Positions 8,796 through 19,350 of a DNA stretch of 64,000 nucleotides are shown here, in pieces; position 1 is the stretch's first letter, and each line of letters opens with the position of its first letter. Position numbers and translations under genes: made by a program. Source of the stretch: Alphaproteobacteria bacterium Ga0077535. Its GTDB lineage: Bacteria > Pseudomonadota > Alphaproteobacteria > Caulobacterales > Aquidulcibacteraceae. The notes under the pieces are model-generated. The model ran no database searches, had not been told where the DNA came from, and worked only from the letters and a program-made list of their open reading frames with translations. The stretch is taken from assembly GCA_001464425.1 (NCBI GenBank), contig LNEK01000038.1, positions 1-64,000 on the forward strand. The letters are read 5' to 3'.

Positions 8796-8827
8796 CACCC
8801 GACACCCGACACCCGACACCCGACACC
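8793..8827 (-). repeat. Right array of the 7-bp repeat, inverted (5 units)
   Basis: Five head-to-tail heptamers on the + strand: TGACACC followed by four CGACACC. This is the reverse complement of the GGTGTCG units at 8378-8405, so the two arrays bracket the S23 gene as long inverted repeats. The first unit includes the stop codon of the repaired S23 frame. The array ends seven bases before the end of rodA. Confidence 0.9.
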
Positions 8828-8833
8828 TGCCCC

Positions 8834-9976
8834 CTACCACAACCACCCGCGCGCGCCGTGTTGGTCGCGGTGCAGGTCGATGCTGAGGACGATGGCGTAG
8901 CCGGCCAGCAATGTGAACATGGCGGTGCCGCCATAGCTGATGATCGGCAGCGGGATGCCGACGACGGGCACGAGGCCGATCACCATCGCCGTATTGATGA
9001 ACACATAGCACGCGAGCGTCGCGGCGATGCCGGCGGCGGCGAGTTTGCCGAACAGCGAGCGCGCGCGCAGCGCCACTTGCATCGTCAGCGCCATCAGCGC
9101 GCCGAAGAGTGCGAGCACGAGGAAGCCGCCGACGAGGCCGAATTCCTCGACGATCATCGTGAAGATGAAGTCGGTATGTTTTTCCGGCAGGAAGTCGAGC
9201 TGGCTTTGCGTGCCTTGCAGATAGCCGCGGCCGAACAGGCCGGCCGAGCCGATGGCGATCTTCGACTGCAGCACGTGATAGCCGGCGCCGAGCGGATCGT
9301 CGGTGATGCCGAGGAAGACGTTGACGCGATCGCGCTGATATTCGTGCAGGATCGAGGTGTAGGCGAAGATGGCGCCGCCGACGGCGACGATGGCCCCCGC
9401 TGCAATCACACGCCAAAGCAAGCCGCCGAGGAACATAATCGACACGCCGGCGAACAGGATCATCAGCGCGGTGCCGAGGTCAGGCTGGTGCATGACGAGC
9501 GCAACCGGCGCTGCAATCATCAGGAACGCCGGGACGATCCACAAAACGGTGCCGGTCTTGCGCGCGTCGAGCTGGTGATAATAGCGCGCCAGCGCCAGCA
9601 CGATGGCGACCTTCATCAACTCGGATGGTTGCAGCGACAACGGCCCGATATCGAGCCAACGCTGGGCGCCCATGCGCGTTGCGCCAAAGAGCTCGACACC
9701 AACCAGCAACAAGAGCGCCGCGCCGTAGAGCGGATACGCAATCGCCAACCAGAAGCGCGCATCGAGCAGCATCGCCCCTAGAATGATGACCGACATCATC
9801 GCGGCGAAGCGGACGGCGTGCGTCAGCGGCATGTCCGTCCAGGCGCCGGATGAGACGGAGAAGTGCATCAGCACGCCGACAAAGGCGATGGCGCAGAGGA
9901 TCGTGATGATCCCCCAGTTCAGTTTGGCGAACCGATCGAACAGCGTGTTCGAGCCTTGATTGAGGGCGATCGTCAT
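8834..9976 (-). CDS. rodA: RodA, SEDS peptidoglycan glycosyltransferase
   Basis: A 380-residue SEDS protein with about ten membrane segments; typical stretches are QPDLGTALMI and the C-terminal VGIPLPIISYGGTAM. RodA polymerises glycan strands during lateral wall synthesis together with PBP2. I start at the ATG at 9974-9976, which overlaps the TGA of mrdA (ATGA), rather than the long Arg-rich upstream extension. Last gene of the mreB-mreC-mreD-mrdA-rodA group. The repeat-flanked S23 unit lies directly beyond its 3' end. Confidence 0.95.
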   Translation of the reverse strand: MTIALNQGSNTLFDRFAKLNWGIITILCAIAFVGVLMHFSVSSGAWTDMPLTHAVRFAAMMSVIILGAMLLDARFWLAIAYPLYGAALLLLVGVELFGATRMGAQRWLDIGPLSLQPSELMKVAIVLALARYYHQLDARKTGTVLWIVPAFLMIAAPVALVMHQPDLGTALMILFAGVSIMFLGGLLWRVIAAGAIVAVGGAIFAYTSILHEYQRDRVNVFLGITDDPLGAGYHVLQSKIAIGSAGLFGRGYLQGTQSQLDFLPEKHTDFIFTMIVEEFGLVGGFLVLALFGALMALTMQVALRARSLFGKLAAAGIAATLACYVFINTAMVIGLVPVVGIPLPIISYGGTAMFTLLAGYAIVLSIDLHRDQHGARGWLW

Positions 9977-11964
9977 ACGCTGCGCCCCAATTGTTCTTCG
10001 AGTTGGGCGAGCCTTGCCGGTTCGCGGCGCGACGGATCGCGCAACAATGTCGCGCGCATGATCTCTTTGGCGATCGGACCGGCGACGGATGAGCCGGCGC
10101 CGCCGTGTTCGACGATGACGGCGCACGCATAGCGCGGCTCGTGCCACGGGCCGAAGCAACAGAAGAGCGCGTTATCGCGGAAACGCCATTCGATCGTGGA
10201 GAAGTGGCGGCCCCGGTTGGAGCCCAGCGCGCGCACCTGTGCAGTCCCGGTTTTGCCGGCGATCTGAACGGGCTGCCAAGAACGGTTCTCGGCCGTGAGC
10301 GGGACAGCCGCGCCGGTTTCAGGATGGCGCACGAGTTCGAGCGCGCCAGCGCGCATCGCCGTGCCGCCTGGCTCGTTGCAGACGCCGTACATGCCATCGC
10401 GGACGCGCGCGAGATATTCAGCTTCGACGCCGGCGATATGCGGCGGCCGCGGCGGATCAACGGAAGCGGTGGCGCGCGTTTCGCGCACGAGGCGCGGTAC
10501 GACTGCAAGCCCATTATTGCCGAGGCGTGCCGCCATTACAGCGAGCTGTAACGGCGTTACGCCCATGGCGCCCTGCCCGATGCCGTAGTTCACGGTGAGA
10601 CCGCCGGTCCATCCTTCGTTGCGGTTGGCGCGCCACCACACCGGATCGGGGATGAGGCCGTCACGGATGTTCGGCACGTTGATGTCGAAATGCTCGCCGA
10701 GGCCAAACTGGCGGGCGACGGCGGCGATGCGTTCGGGACCCGCGCGCAAGGCGGCTTGATAGAAGTAGACGTCGCACGAGTGCTTGATCGCGTCGTGCAG
10801 GTTCATGCGGCCGTGACCACCGGCGCGCCAGCAGTGGAACGTGCGACCGCCGTAGAAGAAGCCGCCCGAGCACCCGACCGCCCAATTGTCTTCGACGCCG
10901 GCTTGCTTGGCGGCGATGCCGACGATCATCTTGAACGTCGAGCCCGGGGCGTACACGCCGGTTACTGTCTTGTGGTAGAGGGGCTTTTTCTCATCGAGAT
11001 TGTAGCCGTCGAAATTAGCTTGGCTGATGCCGTTGACGAAGAGGTTCGGATCGAACCCCGGCGCTGAGGCCATCACCAGAAGATCGCCGCTATAGATGTC
11101 CATCACCACGGCGGAGCCGGATTGCTCGCCGAAATTCTGCATGGCGATGCGCTGCAGATCGTGATCCAGCGTCAACACGACGCCAGAGCCGCGGATGGGA
11201 TCGCGCCGCTCGGTTTCGTCCTCGCCCTGCTCGACACCGCGCGCGTTGACGATGACTTTGCGCCAGCCGGCTTCGCCGTGAAGCACATCTTCCATCGACG
11301 CTTCGAGGCCGGCTTTGCCCACACGCACATGCGGATTGCGCAGATAGACTGAGCGGCTCTGCCCCTGCTCCGGATCAGCCATGGCGGCGTCGAGATCGCG
11401 TTGCGTTGGCTTTTGCACGTAGCCGATCGGGTGGCCGTAGACGATGTCATACGGGTATGCGCGCACGTCGGCCGATTGCGCGACGATGCCGCGTAGTTCC
11501 GGCAGGCGCACGTTGATGGCGTTGAACTGCTCCCAGGTCAGACCTTCCTGGAGCGGCTGCGCTTCGTAACGAGAAGAGCCGCGGACGCGGAGCACGGCAC
11601 GGCGCGCCCACTCGGCATTGAGCCCCAGGATTTGGCCGACGCGGCCGACAACCTCTTCGAGATCGTCGACATCGTCCTGAATGACAGCGACCTGATAGTC
11701 CTTGCTGGTTTGCGCCAGGATGGTGCCGAAGCGATCGTAGATAATGCCGCGCGGCGGCGCGACGATGCGGGTGTCGAAGCGGTTTTCGTCGGCGGCGGCG
11801 GTGTATTCGCGGCTGATCAGATTGGTGGCTTGAAGCTGGCCAAGGCGAAACAGGATAGCGCCCATGACGCCGGCGCCCGCGAACGACAGCAAAGCCGCAC
11901 GGCGATTGAAGATGACGTTCGCGTCCCGCTTGGGGAGCGTGGAGCCGACGCGTTTGCCCTTCAT
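9973..11964 (-). CDS. mrdA: Penicillin-binding protein 2 (elongasome transpeptidase)
   Basis: A 663-residue class B PBP. There is a short cytoplasmic lead, one membrane anchor (about 25-45), a pedestal region, and a transpeptidase domain with the SxxK motif STFK, the second motif SCD and the third motif KTGTAQ. It cross-links peptidoglycan during cell elongation as partner of RodA. It overlaps mreD at its start and rodA at its end by four bases each, indicating translational coupling. Length is normal for the family. Confidence 0.96.
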   Translation of the reverse strand: MKGKRVGSTLPKRDANVIFNRRAALLSFAGAGVMGAILFRLGQLQATNLISREYTAAADENRFDTRIVAPPRGIIYDRFGTILAQTSKDYQVAVIQDDVDDLEEVVGRVGQILGLNAEWARRAVLRVRGSSRYEAQPLQEGLTWEQFNAINVRLPELRGIVAQSADVRAYPYDIVYGHPIGYVQKPTQRDLDAAMADPEQGQSRSVYLRNPHVRVGKAGLEASMEDVLHGEAGWRKVIVNARGVEQGEDETERRDPIRGSGVVLTLDHDLQRIAMQNFGEQSGSAVVMDIYSGDLLVMASAPGFDPNLFVNGISQANFDGYNLDEKKPLYHKTVTGVYAPGSTFKMIVGIAAKQAGVEDNWAVGCSGGFFYGGRTFHCWRAGGHGRMNLHDAIKHSCDVYFYQAALRAGPERIAAVARQFGLGEHFDINVPNIRDGLIPDPVWWRANRNEGWTGGLTVNYGIGQGAMGVTPLQLAVMAARLGNNGLAVVPRLVRETRATASVDPPRPPHIAGVEAEYLARVRDGMYGVCNEPGGTAMRAGALELVRHPETGAAVPLTAENRSWQPVQIAGKTGTAQVRALGSNRGRHFSTIEWRFRDNALFCCFGPWHEPRYACAVIVEHGGAGSSVAGPIAKEIMRATLLRDPSRREPARLAQLEEQLGRSV

Positions 11965-12476
11965 CTGCGCCCTCCTGACGGGCTGTTGGTCGAGGTCATG
12001 TAGAGCGGCCGCACCAACGGAAACAGGATCGCGGTAATCAGCGCCGCCTCAGCGTACGGCACGACTGCAATCGGCACGATCAAGCGTTCGACCCCGACCA
12101 CGATCAAAATACTCAAGAGCGCAGTGACGATAAAGCCGCCCCAGAGCGAAACCAGATTGGGCGCTGACATCGCGACAGCTGCAATGCGGCCGATCAGATA
12201 GGCCGAGAGATAAACCAACACGAAGAGCCCGTACGGGCCGCCGGCGAGCTGATCGTGCAGGAGGCCAAGCAGCGTGAGCGCGAGCGGCGCACGCCAGCCG
12301 CTCTCATCTTCCGCGGCCCAGCCATAAGCGGCCCACAACACTGCGAGCGGCAAAGGCGGCTGTGCGAACAATGGGCCGAGCGGCAACGCTGGCAGGATCA
12401 CGCTCGCGACCGCAAGCGCCAGACCCCACGCGCGCAACGCGCGCCGGCTCGGCGCACGAAGGCTAAACGCGTTCAC
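11961..12476 (-). CDS. mreD: Rod shape-determining protein MreD
   Basis: A 171-residue integral membrane protein with five to six hydrophobic segments and the conserved DQLAGGPYGLFVLVYL segment. It belongs to the elongasome and links MreC to RodA/PBP2. Recognised mainly from its hydrophobic pattern and its place between mreC and mrdA, overlapping both by four bases. Confidence 0.92.
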   Translation of the reverse strand: MNAFSLRAPSRRALRAWGLALAVASVILPALPLGPLFAQPPLPLAVLWAAYGWAAEDESGWRAPLALTLLGLLHDQLAGGPYGLFVLVYLSAYLIGRIAAVAMSAPNLVSLWGGFIVTALLSILIVVGVERLIVPIAVVPYAEAALITAILFPLVRPLYMTSTNSPSGGRR

Positions 12477-13615
12477 TCTTGCGGCTCCGCGGCTGGGGTC
12501 GCGGGCGGCGGCGTTTCCTGCGCGGGCGGCGTGGTGGCGGCCGGCTGTTGTTGCGGACGCGGTTGCTGTTGTTGCTGCGCGGGACGCGGACGCGGCGGCG
12601 CTGCGGCGGCCGGGGCCGTGCTCGGCGCCGTTGGCGGCGGCGCCATGGTTTGGCGCGTGATTGAGGAGACTGAGGAGGATGCGGTCAACGGCGGGCCTTC
12701 GCCCTGGACGGCGTCAGCTTCCGGGGCCGGCACAGCGATGAACGGGATCAAGCGCACGAAGTCGATCGGCTGCTGCGCAGCGGCGAGCGCGACGCGCCAG
12801 CTGCCGTCATTCTGGCGGCGCGCGATGCCGACGGGAATGCCTCGCGGAAAGAGCCCCCCGTCACCAGAGGTGATCACGCGCTCGCCTTCGCGCAGCGCTT
12901 GCGCGCCGACGATGAAGTCCATGCGCGGCGCCTGCATTTGGTAGGGGTGGGTGACCAGTTCGGGCGGACGCGTCGCCTGCCCTGCGAGCACGGCGCGCAC
13001 GCGCGAAGCTTCGCCAAGAACTGGAATGCGGGAATTGTAATCGTCCAGCATCAGCACGCGCGAGGAGCGGCGGCCAACAGAGACGACGCGGCCGATGAGG
13101 CCGTTTTCGTTGACGGCGATGAAGCCGATACGGACGCCGTGATCGGCGCCGGCATTGGCGACGAGCGTGCGGGTGAACGGGCCGCCGCTATCAAGCACCA
13201 GTTGCGCAGCGATCGAGTTCTCGATGTCGGCGGATTCGCCGAATGCATCGGCCGGCATACGCAGCAATTCTTCGTAGCGCGCATTGCGCTCGGCGAGGCG
13301 CTCAGCGAGCTGACGCCATTGCTGTAATTCGCGGTTCTCGCGCTCCAGCTCCTGCACGCGCTCGGAGGCGTTCCACATGCCGCCAATGCGCTGGAAGAAG
13401 TTTTGGCCAGCGCGAGCCGGGCCGGTTGCAACGCGGCCAGCTGCGGCGGCGCTGTCATCGCCGGCTTGCATGGCGACATCAGTGCCAGGCGTCAGGCCGA
13501 CACGCGCGACGATGAGCGCGAGCGCGCCGATCACCAGCACGATGGCCAGGAGTACGCCGGCGGGGATCCGCCGTCCCCCACCTGTACGCCGCAAAACGCT
13601 CCTGCGTCTGGCCAC
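12473..13615 (-). CDS. mreC: Rod shape-determining protein MreC, with Pro/Gln-rich tail
   Basis: A 380-residue periplasmic protein anchored by one N-terminal membrane segment (about 18-40), then a coiled coil (about 75-112) and the two beta-barrel MreC domain to about residue 285. The C-terminal 75 residues are low-complexity Pro/Ala/Gln/Arg, an extension often seen in Caulobacterales MreC. MreC scaffolds PBP2 and MreD. It overlaps the mreD start and lies 91 bp after mreB. Confidence 0.94.
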   Translation of the reverse strand: MARRRSVLRRTGGGRRIPAGVLLAIVLVIGALALIVARVGLTPGTDVAMQAGDDSAAAAGRVATGPARAGQNFFQRIGGMWNASERVQELERENRELQQWRQLAERLAERNARYEELLRMPADAFGESADIENSIAAQLVLDSGGPFTRTLVANAGADHGVRIGFIAVNENGLIGRVVSVGRRSSRVLMLDDYNSRIPVLGEASRVRAVLAGQATRPPELVTHPYQMQAPRMDFIVGAQALREGERVITSGDGGLFPRGIPVGIARRQNDGSWRVALAAAQQPIDFVRLIPFIAVPAPEADAVQGEGPPLTASSSVSSITRQTMAPPPTAPSTAPAAAAPPRPRPAQQQQQPRPQQQPAATTPPAQETPPPATPAAEPQE

Positions 13616-13706
13616 CTAAGCCGCCTCTTTTAAACCGCGCGCCGCAGCCGGTGCGCGGTGTCTGCCTCTACCTGAGCGGACGCTGATCCGCACCTTCGCG
13701 CCGCAG

Positions 13707-15112
<1,406 letters not shown>

Positions 15113-16648
15113 TTGGTCATCAAGACGTTAAGGTTCCTGGCGGCCGCTTTGGCGCTCGCCTTCGTCGGCACGGCGGCGGCGCAGACCAGCGTCGACGAGG
15201 CCGAACGCGGAATCGTGCGCGTCGTTGTGATCCTGCAAACCAGCGAAGGACGGATGCTTTACGGCTCCGGTTCGGGGTTTGTGGTCGCGCCAAACTTGGT
15301 TGTGACCAACGCACACGTGGTAGCGGCGGCCCGCCAGCAGGGTGAATATGGCGTCGCCATCGTGCCGCCAGAGGGCGAAGGCCTGCTGCCGGCCAACATC
15401 ATCCGCTATTCGCCGCTTTCGGAACTCGCGCTGCTGGAGTTCCGCGGCGGCCCGGTGATGACGCCGCTGACGATATCCACCGTTGAGCCGCGGGCCGGCG
15501 ACGGCGTGGTCGCGCTGGGCTATCCGGATGTGGACTATCAGGGCGCCACCGGGGCCGACCTACTGCGCCCTACTCCAGCTTCGCGCACCTCCGGCGCCAT
15601 CGCCTCGCTGCGCGATCGCGCGCCCACCGGCGACGAAATCCCGACCATCAACCACCAGGCTGTCATTTCATCCGGCTCTTCGGGCGGCCCTTTGCTCGAT
15701 GAATGCGGCCGCGTGATTGGGGTCAATTCCTGGCACGTGTCCGGCGCCGACACACGCGAGACGCGCGGTGTCTCGACCCGCGCCAACCAGTTACTCCAAT
15801 TTCTCGACGAAGCGGGCGTGACACCGAACCTCAGCGACGAGCCGTGCTTGCCGCTCGAGGCACGCATCGCGGCCGAGCATGACGCCACCGTGGATGCGCT
15901 GCGGGCGCAGAATGAAGAACTGGCCGAGAAACTCGACACCGCCGACCGGCTGACGCGCATTGCGGTGGTGATCCTGATTGGCGGCACGTTGGCGCTGTTC
16001 GTCGCCGTGTGCGTGCTTGGCGCGATCCTGCTGACGCGGCGCCGCGGCGGCGGCAATGGCCACGCCGTGCATCAACCGCACCATGAGCCGGAACCGTTCG
16101 AAGCGCCGCGGCGGCGCATGGGCGTGATGACGGTCGTCGGCGGCGCGGCGGTGGCCGCCATCTTGATCGTGGCGGCAGGCATCGCGCTGATGCGCGCGCA
16201 AACGGCCGCGCCGGAAGAAGTGGCGGAGACCCCCGCGTTCGCGGGCGCCATCACCTGCACACTCGACCGCGAAGCATCCACCGGCGCACAAGGCGTCTCA
16301 GATATGAGCTTCAGCGCCAGCGGCGCGCTGTGCGTGAACGAACGCACGCTCTATGCACCAATCGATGAGGGTGCGCGTTTTCGCCGCGCTATCGTGCTGG
16401 GCGAAGCGCGAGCGCTCGACATTCTGACGATTGATCCGGCAAGCGGCGAATTCCGGCGCGAGCGCTATCCGCTCAGCGACCAAGCCTTCGCCGACGCAAA
16501 CGCTGCCGTCTCCGCCTCAAGCGCAGGGCGCGGGTGCACCGGCGAAGGCGCGGTCGACGCAGTATCACGCCGCAACGACACGCTGATGCAGTTCGCCCAA
16601 GGCAATCCCTCGCAGCGGCTGGTGTGGCGCTGCGAAGCGCGGAATTGA
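15113..16648 (+). CDS. Membrane-anchored trypsin-like serine protease (S1 fold)
   Basis: A 511-residue protein read from a TTG at 15113 (GGGGAAAA upstream), which puts a signal peptide (VIKTLRFLAAALALAFVG...AAAQ) at the N-terminus. Residues 25-230 form a trypsin-like domain with TNAHVV (His68) and GSSGGP (Ser190). The residue in the usual Asp position (D-LALL) is Glu104 (SELALLEF). Two membrane segments follow (about 283-307 and 336-360), after a short coiled coil, then an extracytoplasmic-looking domain with several Cys residues. No PDZ domain is visible, so it is not a DegP orthologue. Substrate unknown. Confidence 0.82.
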   Translation: MVIKTLRFLAAALALAFVGTAAAQTSVDEAERGIVRVVVILQTSEGRMLYGSGSGFVVAPNLVVTNAHVVAAARQQGEYGVAIVPPEGEGLLPANIIRYSPLSELALLEFRGGPVMTPLTISTVEPRAGDGVVALGYPDVDYQGATGADLLRPTPASRTSGAIASLRDRAPTGDEIPTINHQAVISSGSSGGPLLDECGRVIGVNSWHVSGADTRETRGVSTRANQLLQFLDEAGVTPNLSDEPCLPLEARIAAEHDATVDALRAQNEELAEKLDTADRLTRIAVVILIGGTLALFVAVCVLGAILLTRRRGGGNGHAVHQPHHEPEPFEAPRRRMGVMTVVGGAAVAAILIVAAGIALMRAQTAAPEEVAETPAFAGAITCTLDREASTGAQGVSDMSFSASGALCVNERTLYAPIDEGARFRRAIVLGEARALDILTIDPASGEFRRERYPLSDQAFADANAAVSASSAGRGCTGEGAVDAVSRRNDTLMQFAQGNPSQRLVWRCEARN

Positions 16649-16652
16649 TTTC

Positions 16653-17969
16653 CTATTCCCGCGCAGGCGCGTCCGGATAAGCAACGCGCCAGATGATGTC
16701 GCCGGCGTCGTCGGCCACCAGCAGCGCGCCGGTTTGATCCATGGCGATGCCGACGGGGCGGCCTTGGGCTTGGCCGCGTTCGTTGAGGAAGCCGGTGAGG
16801 AAATCTTGCGGCGGACCTGAGGGGACGCCTTCCGTGAACGGTACGAACACGACTTTGTAGCCGGCGAGCGCACGGCGGTTCCATGAGCCGTGTTGGCCGA
16901 TGAAGGCGCCGTTCCAGTAGCGTTCTGGGAAGCCGTCATACTCGTAGAAGAAAAGGCCGAGCGATGCGGTGTGCGCGCCAAGCGCGTAGTCTGGCGCTGT
17001 TGGTTCACGCAGGCGCACATTGGCCGGGATCTCGACGCGCTCATCGCGGTTATTGCCGTAATAATAATACGGCCAGCCGTAGAAGGCGTCTTCGCGCACG
17101 CTGGTCATGTAATCGGGCACGAGATTATCGCCGAGCATGTCGCGCTCGTTGACGGCGACCCAAAGCGTTGTCGTTCCTGGCGCCCAAGCCATGCCGACAG
17201 GGTTGCGCAAGCCCGAGGCGAAAACGCGCGCTTCCGAACCATCGGGATTGAATTCCCAAACCGCCGCGCGGCCCTCTTCGATCTCCATGCCGTTATCGGC
17301 GATGTTGCTGGCGGAGCCGACGGCCACATAAAGCTTCGTGCCATCAGCATTGGCGACGAGGCTGCGCGTCCAGTGGCCGTTGTCGCCTTCGTTGTAGGGC
17401 AGTTCGAGAATGGTTTCGCCGCCGCTGACGCTGGTGGCGCCCTGTGTGTACGGGAAACGTAAGACCGCATCGGTGTTGGCGATGTAGATGTGCTGGCCGA
17501 CCAGAACCATGCCGAACGGCTGGTTCAAGTTCTGCGCGAATACGTGGCGCTCCTCGGCGCTGATCTGGCCGTTGCCGTCACTATCGCGCAGCAGCGAAAC
17601 GCGATTGGCGTTTTCCGAAATTGCGCCAGCGCGGCGTTGCACCAGATTGCGCGCCCAGCCCATCAAGCCGCCGCCCGTCGACGGCGTGGTTGAGCTCTCG
17701 GCCACCAGCACGTCGCCGTTCGGAAGGACGTAAATCCAGCGCGGGTGCTGCAGACCCTCTGCAAAGCGTGTGACGGTGAAGCCTTCCGGCGCAACCGGCG
17801 CTGCGCCTTCTGGCCAGCCGACGGCCTCAGCGGTGCGCAGCGTTGGGATCGCGCCGTCTTCCTTCGGCGCGGGCAGTTGCGGGTTCGCGCCATAGCCTTG
17901 GTCGATTGGCGGCGGCGGGCCGCCACAGGCGGCGAGGGCGAGAGCGGCGGCGAGGACGAGCTTCTTCAT
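16653..17969 (-). CDS. PQQ-dependent sugar dehydrogenase-like lipoprotein (sorbosone dehydrogenase type)
   Basis: A 438-residue lipoprotein (lipobox LAAC at residues 12-15, then GGPPPP). The body is a six-bladed propeller of the soluble glucose dehydrogenase / L-sorbosone dehydrogenase family, with typical GLQHPRWIYVLPNGDVLVAE, GLRNPVGMAW and a C-terminal GRPVGIAMDQTGALLVADD segment. A DSDGNGQISAEE stretch near residue 130 resembles a calcium-binding loop. It would act in the periplasm on sugars or aldose-type substrates if PQQ is bound; the substrate is not readable from sequence. It converges with the protease gene (4 bp apart). Confidence 0.85.
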   Translation of the reverse strand: MKKLVLAAALALAACGGPPPPIDQGYGANPQLPAPKEDGAIPTLRTAEAVGWPEGAAPVAPEGFTVTRFAEGLQHPRWIYVLPNGDVLVAESSTTPSTGGGLMGWARNLVQRRAGAISENANRVSLLRDSDGNGQISAEERHVFAQNLNQPFGMVLVGQHIYIANTDAVLRFPYTQGATSVSGGETILELPYNEGDNGHWTRSLVANADGTKLYVAVGSASNIADNGMEIEEGRAAVWEFNPDGSEARVFASGLRNPVGMAWAPGTTTLWVAVNERDMLGDNLVPDYMTSVREDAFYGWPYYYYGNNRDERVEIPANVRLREPTAPDYALGAHTASLGLFFYEYDGFPERYWNGAFIGQHGSWNRRALAGYKVVFVPFTEGVPSGPPQDFLTGFLNERGQAQGRPVGIAMDQTGALLVADDAGDIIWRVAYPDAPARE

Positions 17970-18023
17970 GGGCCCTGATCTAGGGCGGCTCGGCGCACTC
18001 GTCTCCCCCGCCGTACGAAGAAT

Positions 18024-18773
18024 TTAGCTGCCCGCAGCGGGCGGCCGGATCCATTTGCGCACGACGACAACGATCACGAGCCATAGCGCAACGGCAAGCA
18101 CCGCCATCGCAGCGGCGGCCAAGAACTCCCCCTGCAATGCGTCGAGGATGCTATCGCCGGCGAAGGCCACGAGCGCGGTCTTAGGCAGCACGCCAATGGC
18201 GAGGCCCGCCATGAACGCCCAGAAATTCACGCGGGCGGCGCCGAAGGCCATGTTCACGACCACGAACGGCGCTGTCGGGACAAAGCGCACGATCAAGCTG
18301 GCGAGAAAGCCGTTCTTGCCCATAAAACGGGTGAAGCGCCCGCCGGTGGCGCCGCCGAAGCGCTTTTGTGTTTGCGCACTGGTGAGGCGGCCAGTGAAAT
18401 ACGTGGCGGCGCCGGACACGATCGTGGCGGCCCAGGCATTCCAGAACCCCTGCTCTGGCCCGAACGCCACCACGCAGGCGCCAATCAGCACGATCTGCGG
18501 TGCGCCGACGTAAGCTGTCAGCGTGAAGACCAGGATGGTGGCCAGAAGGCCCCAATGGCCGCGGCGGGCTTCGCCGAGCGTGCCGTCGATAAAAGCGCGG
18601 ACCTCTTCGCCGTAATAAAACTTGCCCAGCAACAACAAGATCAGGACGACGACTACCATCGCGATCGACACCGCGACGGCGCGCCAGGCACGGGCGTCCA
18701 TGTTGTTGGCGAAGTCCGTGAGCTTGGCCCAAAGGCCAAGCTTTTCGGGTTCAGGTGGCGGCGTATCCGTCAT
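18024..18773 (-). CDS. TVP38/TMEM64 (VTT-domain) membrane protein
   Basis: A 249-residue membrane protein with a 35-residue cytoplasmic lead and about six hydrophobic segments. The VTT/SNARE-associated domain shows as YVGAPQIVLIGACVVAFG and RFVPTAPFVVVNMAFG. This DedA-related superfamily is linked to lipid scrambling or transport; the specific role here is not known. Confidence 0.88.
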   Translation of the reverse strand: MTDTPPPEPEKLGLWAKLTDFANNMDARAWRAVAVSIAMVVVVLILLLLGKFYYGEEVRAFIDGTLGEARRGHWGLLATILVFTLTAYVGAPQIVLIGACVVAFGPEQGFWNAWAATIVSGAATYFTGRLTSAQTQKRFGGATGGRFTRFMGKNGFLASLIVRFVPTAPFVVVNMAFGAARVNFWAFMAGLAIGVLPKTALVAFAGDSILDALQGEFLAAAAMAVLAVALWLVIVVVVRKWIRPPAAGS

Positions 18774-18814
18774 TCGGCGCGGTCGTCGCGCGCCGGGGCG
18801 GCTTGGTCAAGCGA

Positions 18815-19252
18815 TCACGCCGTCCGCTGTGCACGCCGGCCCATCAGTGCGCTCAAATCGAACGCGCGGGTGGCGGCGGCGGTGCGGCGCGGGGCGGAAG
18901 ACTTGGCCTGCGGGATGGCAACATCGTTCATCCGCGGCTTCAGGCTGCGGATCAGGTCTTCCTCGATGCGGCGGCGATCAGCCTCGTCGCGGATGGGGCC
19001 AAGGACATAACGTTCGGTGGCGCCGTAATACCAGTAGGCGCGGCCCCACTTCTCGTGCCCGAGCAAGCGCGAACGCAGATCGTGCGCCTTGCCGACGTAG
19101 AGTGTCTCCAGAAAGAAGCCCCAGCGGCGGCGGACGAAAATGTAGATGCCGCCCTGGCCACCGGGCGGCAGGCCCTTCTTGGTCAGAACGCACTTGAAAC
19201 GATAGCGCCGGCCGCTTTCGCCGCGCCAGGAATGCGCTCCGAAGAAGAACAT
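18815..19252 (-). CDS. GIY-YIG domain protein (stand-alone)
   Basis: A 145-residue protein that starts at the ATG at 19250-19252. GGIYIFVRRR followed by LETLYVGKAHDLRSRL gives the GIY...YVG core of a GIY-YIG domain, and EEDLIRSLKPRMND matches the family's C-terminal Glu/Asn-Pro-like segment. It has no extra nuclease or DNA-binding domain. Function unknown; stand-alone GIY-YIG proteins may be nucleases. A second protein with this fold is at 46680-47105. Confidence 0.75.
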   Translation of the reverse strand: MFFFGAHSWRGESGRRYRFKCVLTKKGLPPGGQGGIYIFVRRRWGFFLETLYVGKAHDLRSRLLGHEKWGRAYWYYGATERYVLGPIRDEADRRRIEEDLIRSLKPRMNDVAIPQAKSSAPRRTAAATRAFDLSALMGRRAQRTA

Positions 19253-19350
19253 GGGCTGCTCCTTGTCTTGGCCGGAAGCTCGGCCCCGAATCGTAAATGC
19301 GCCGTTAAGACATTGCGCCCGCATCGCGGCGGCGCGATGCTTTCGACTCG

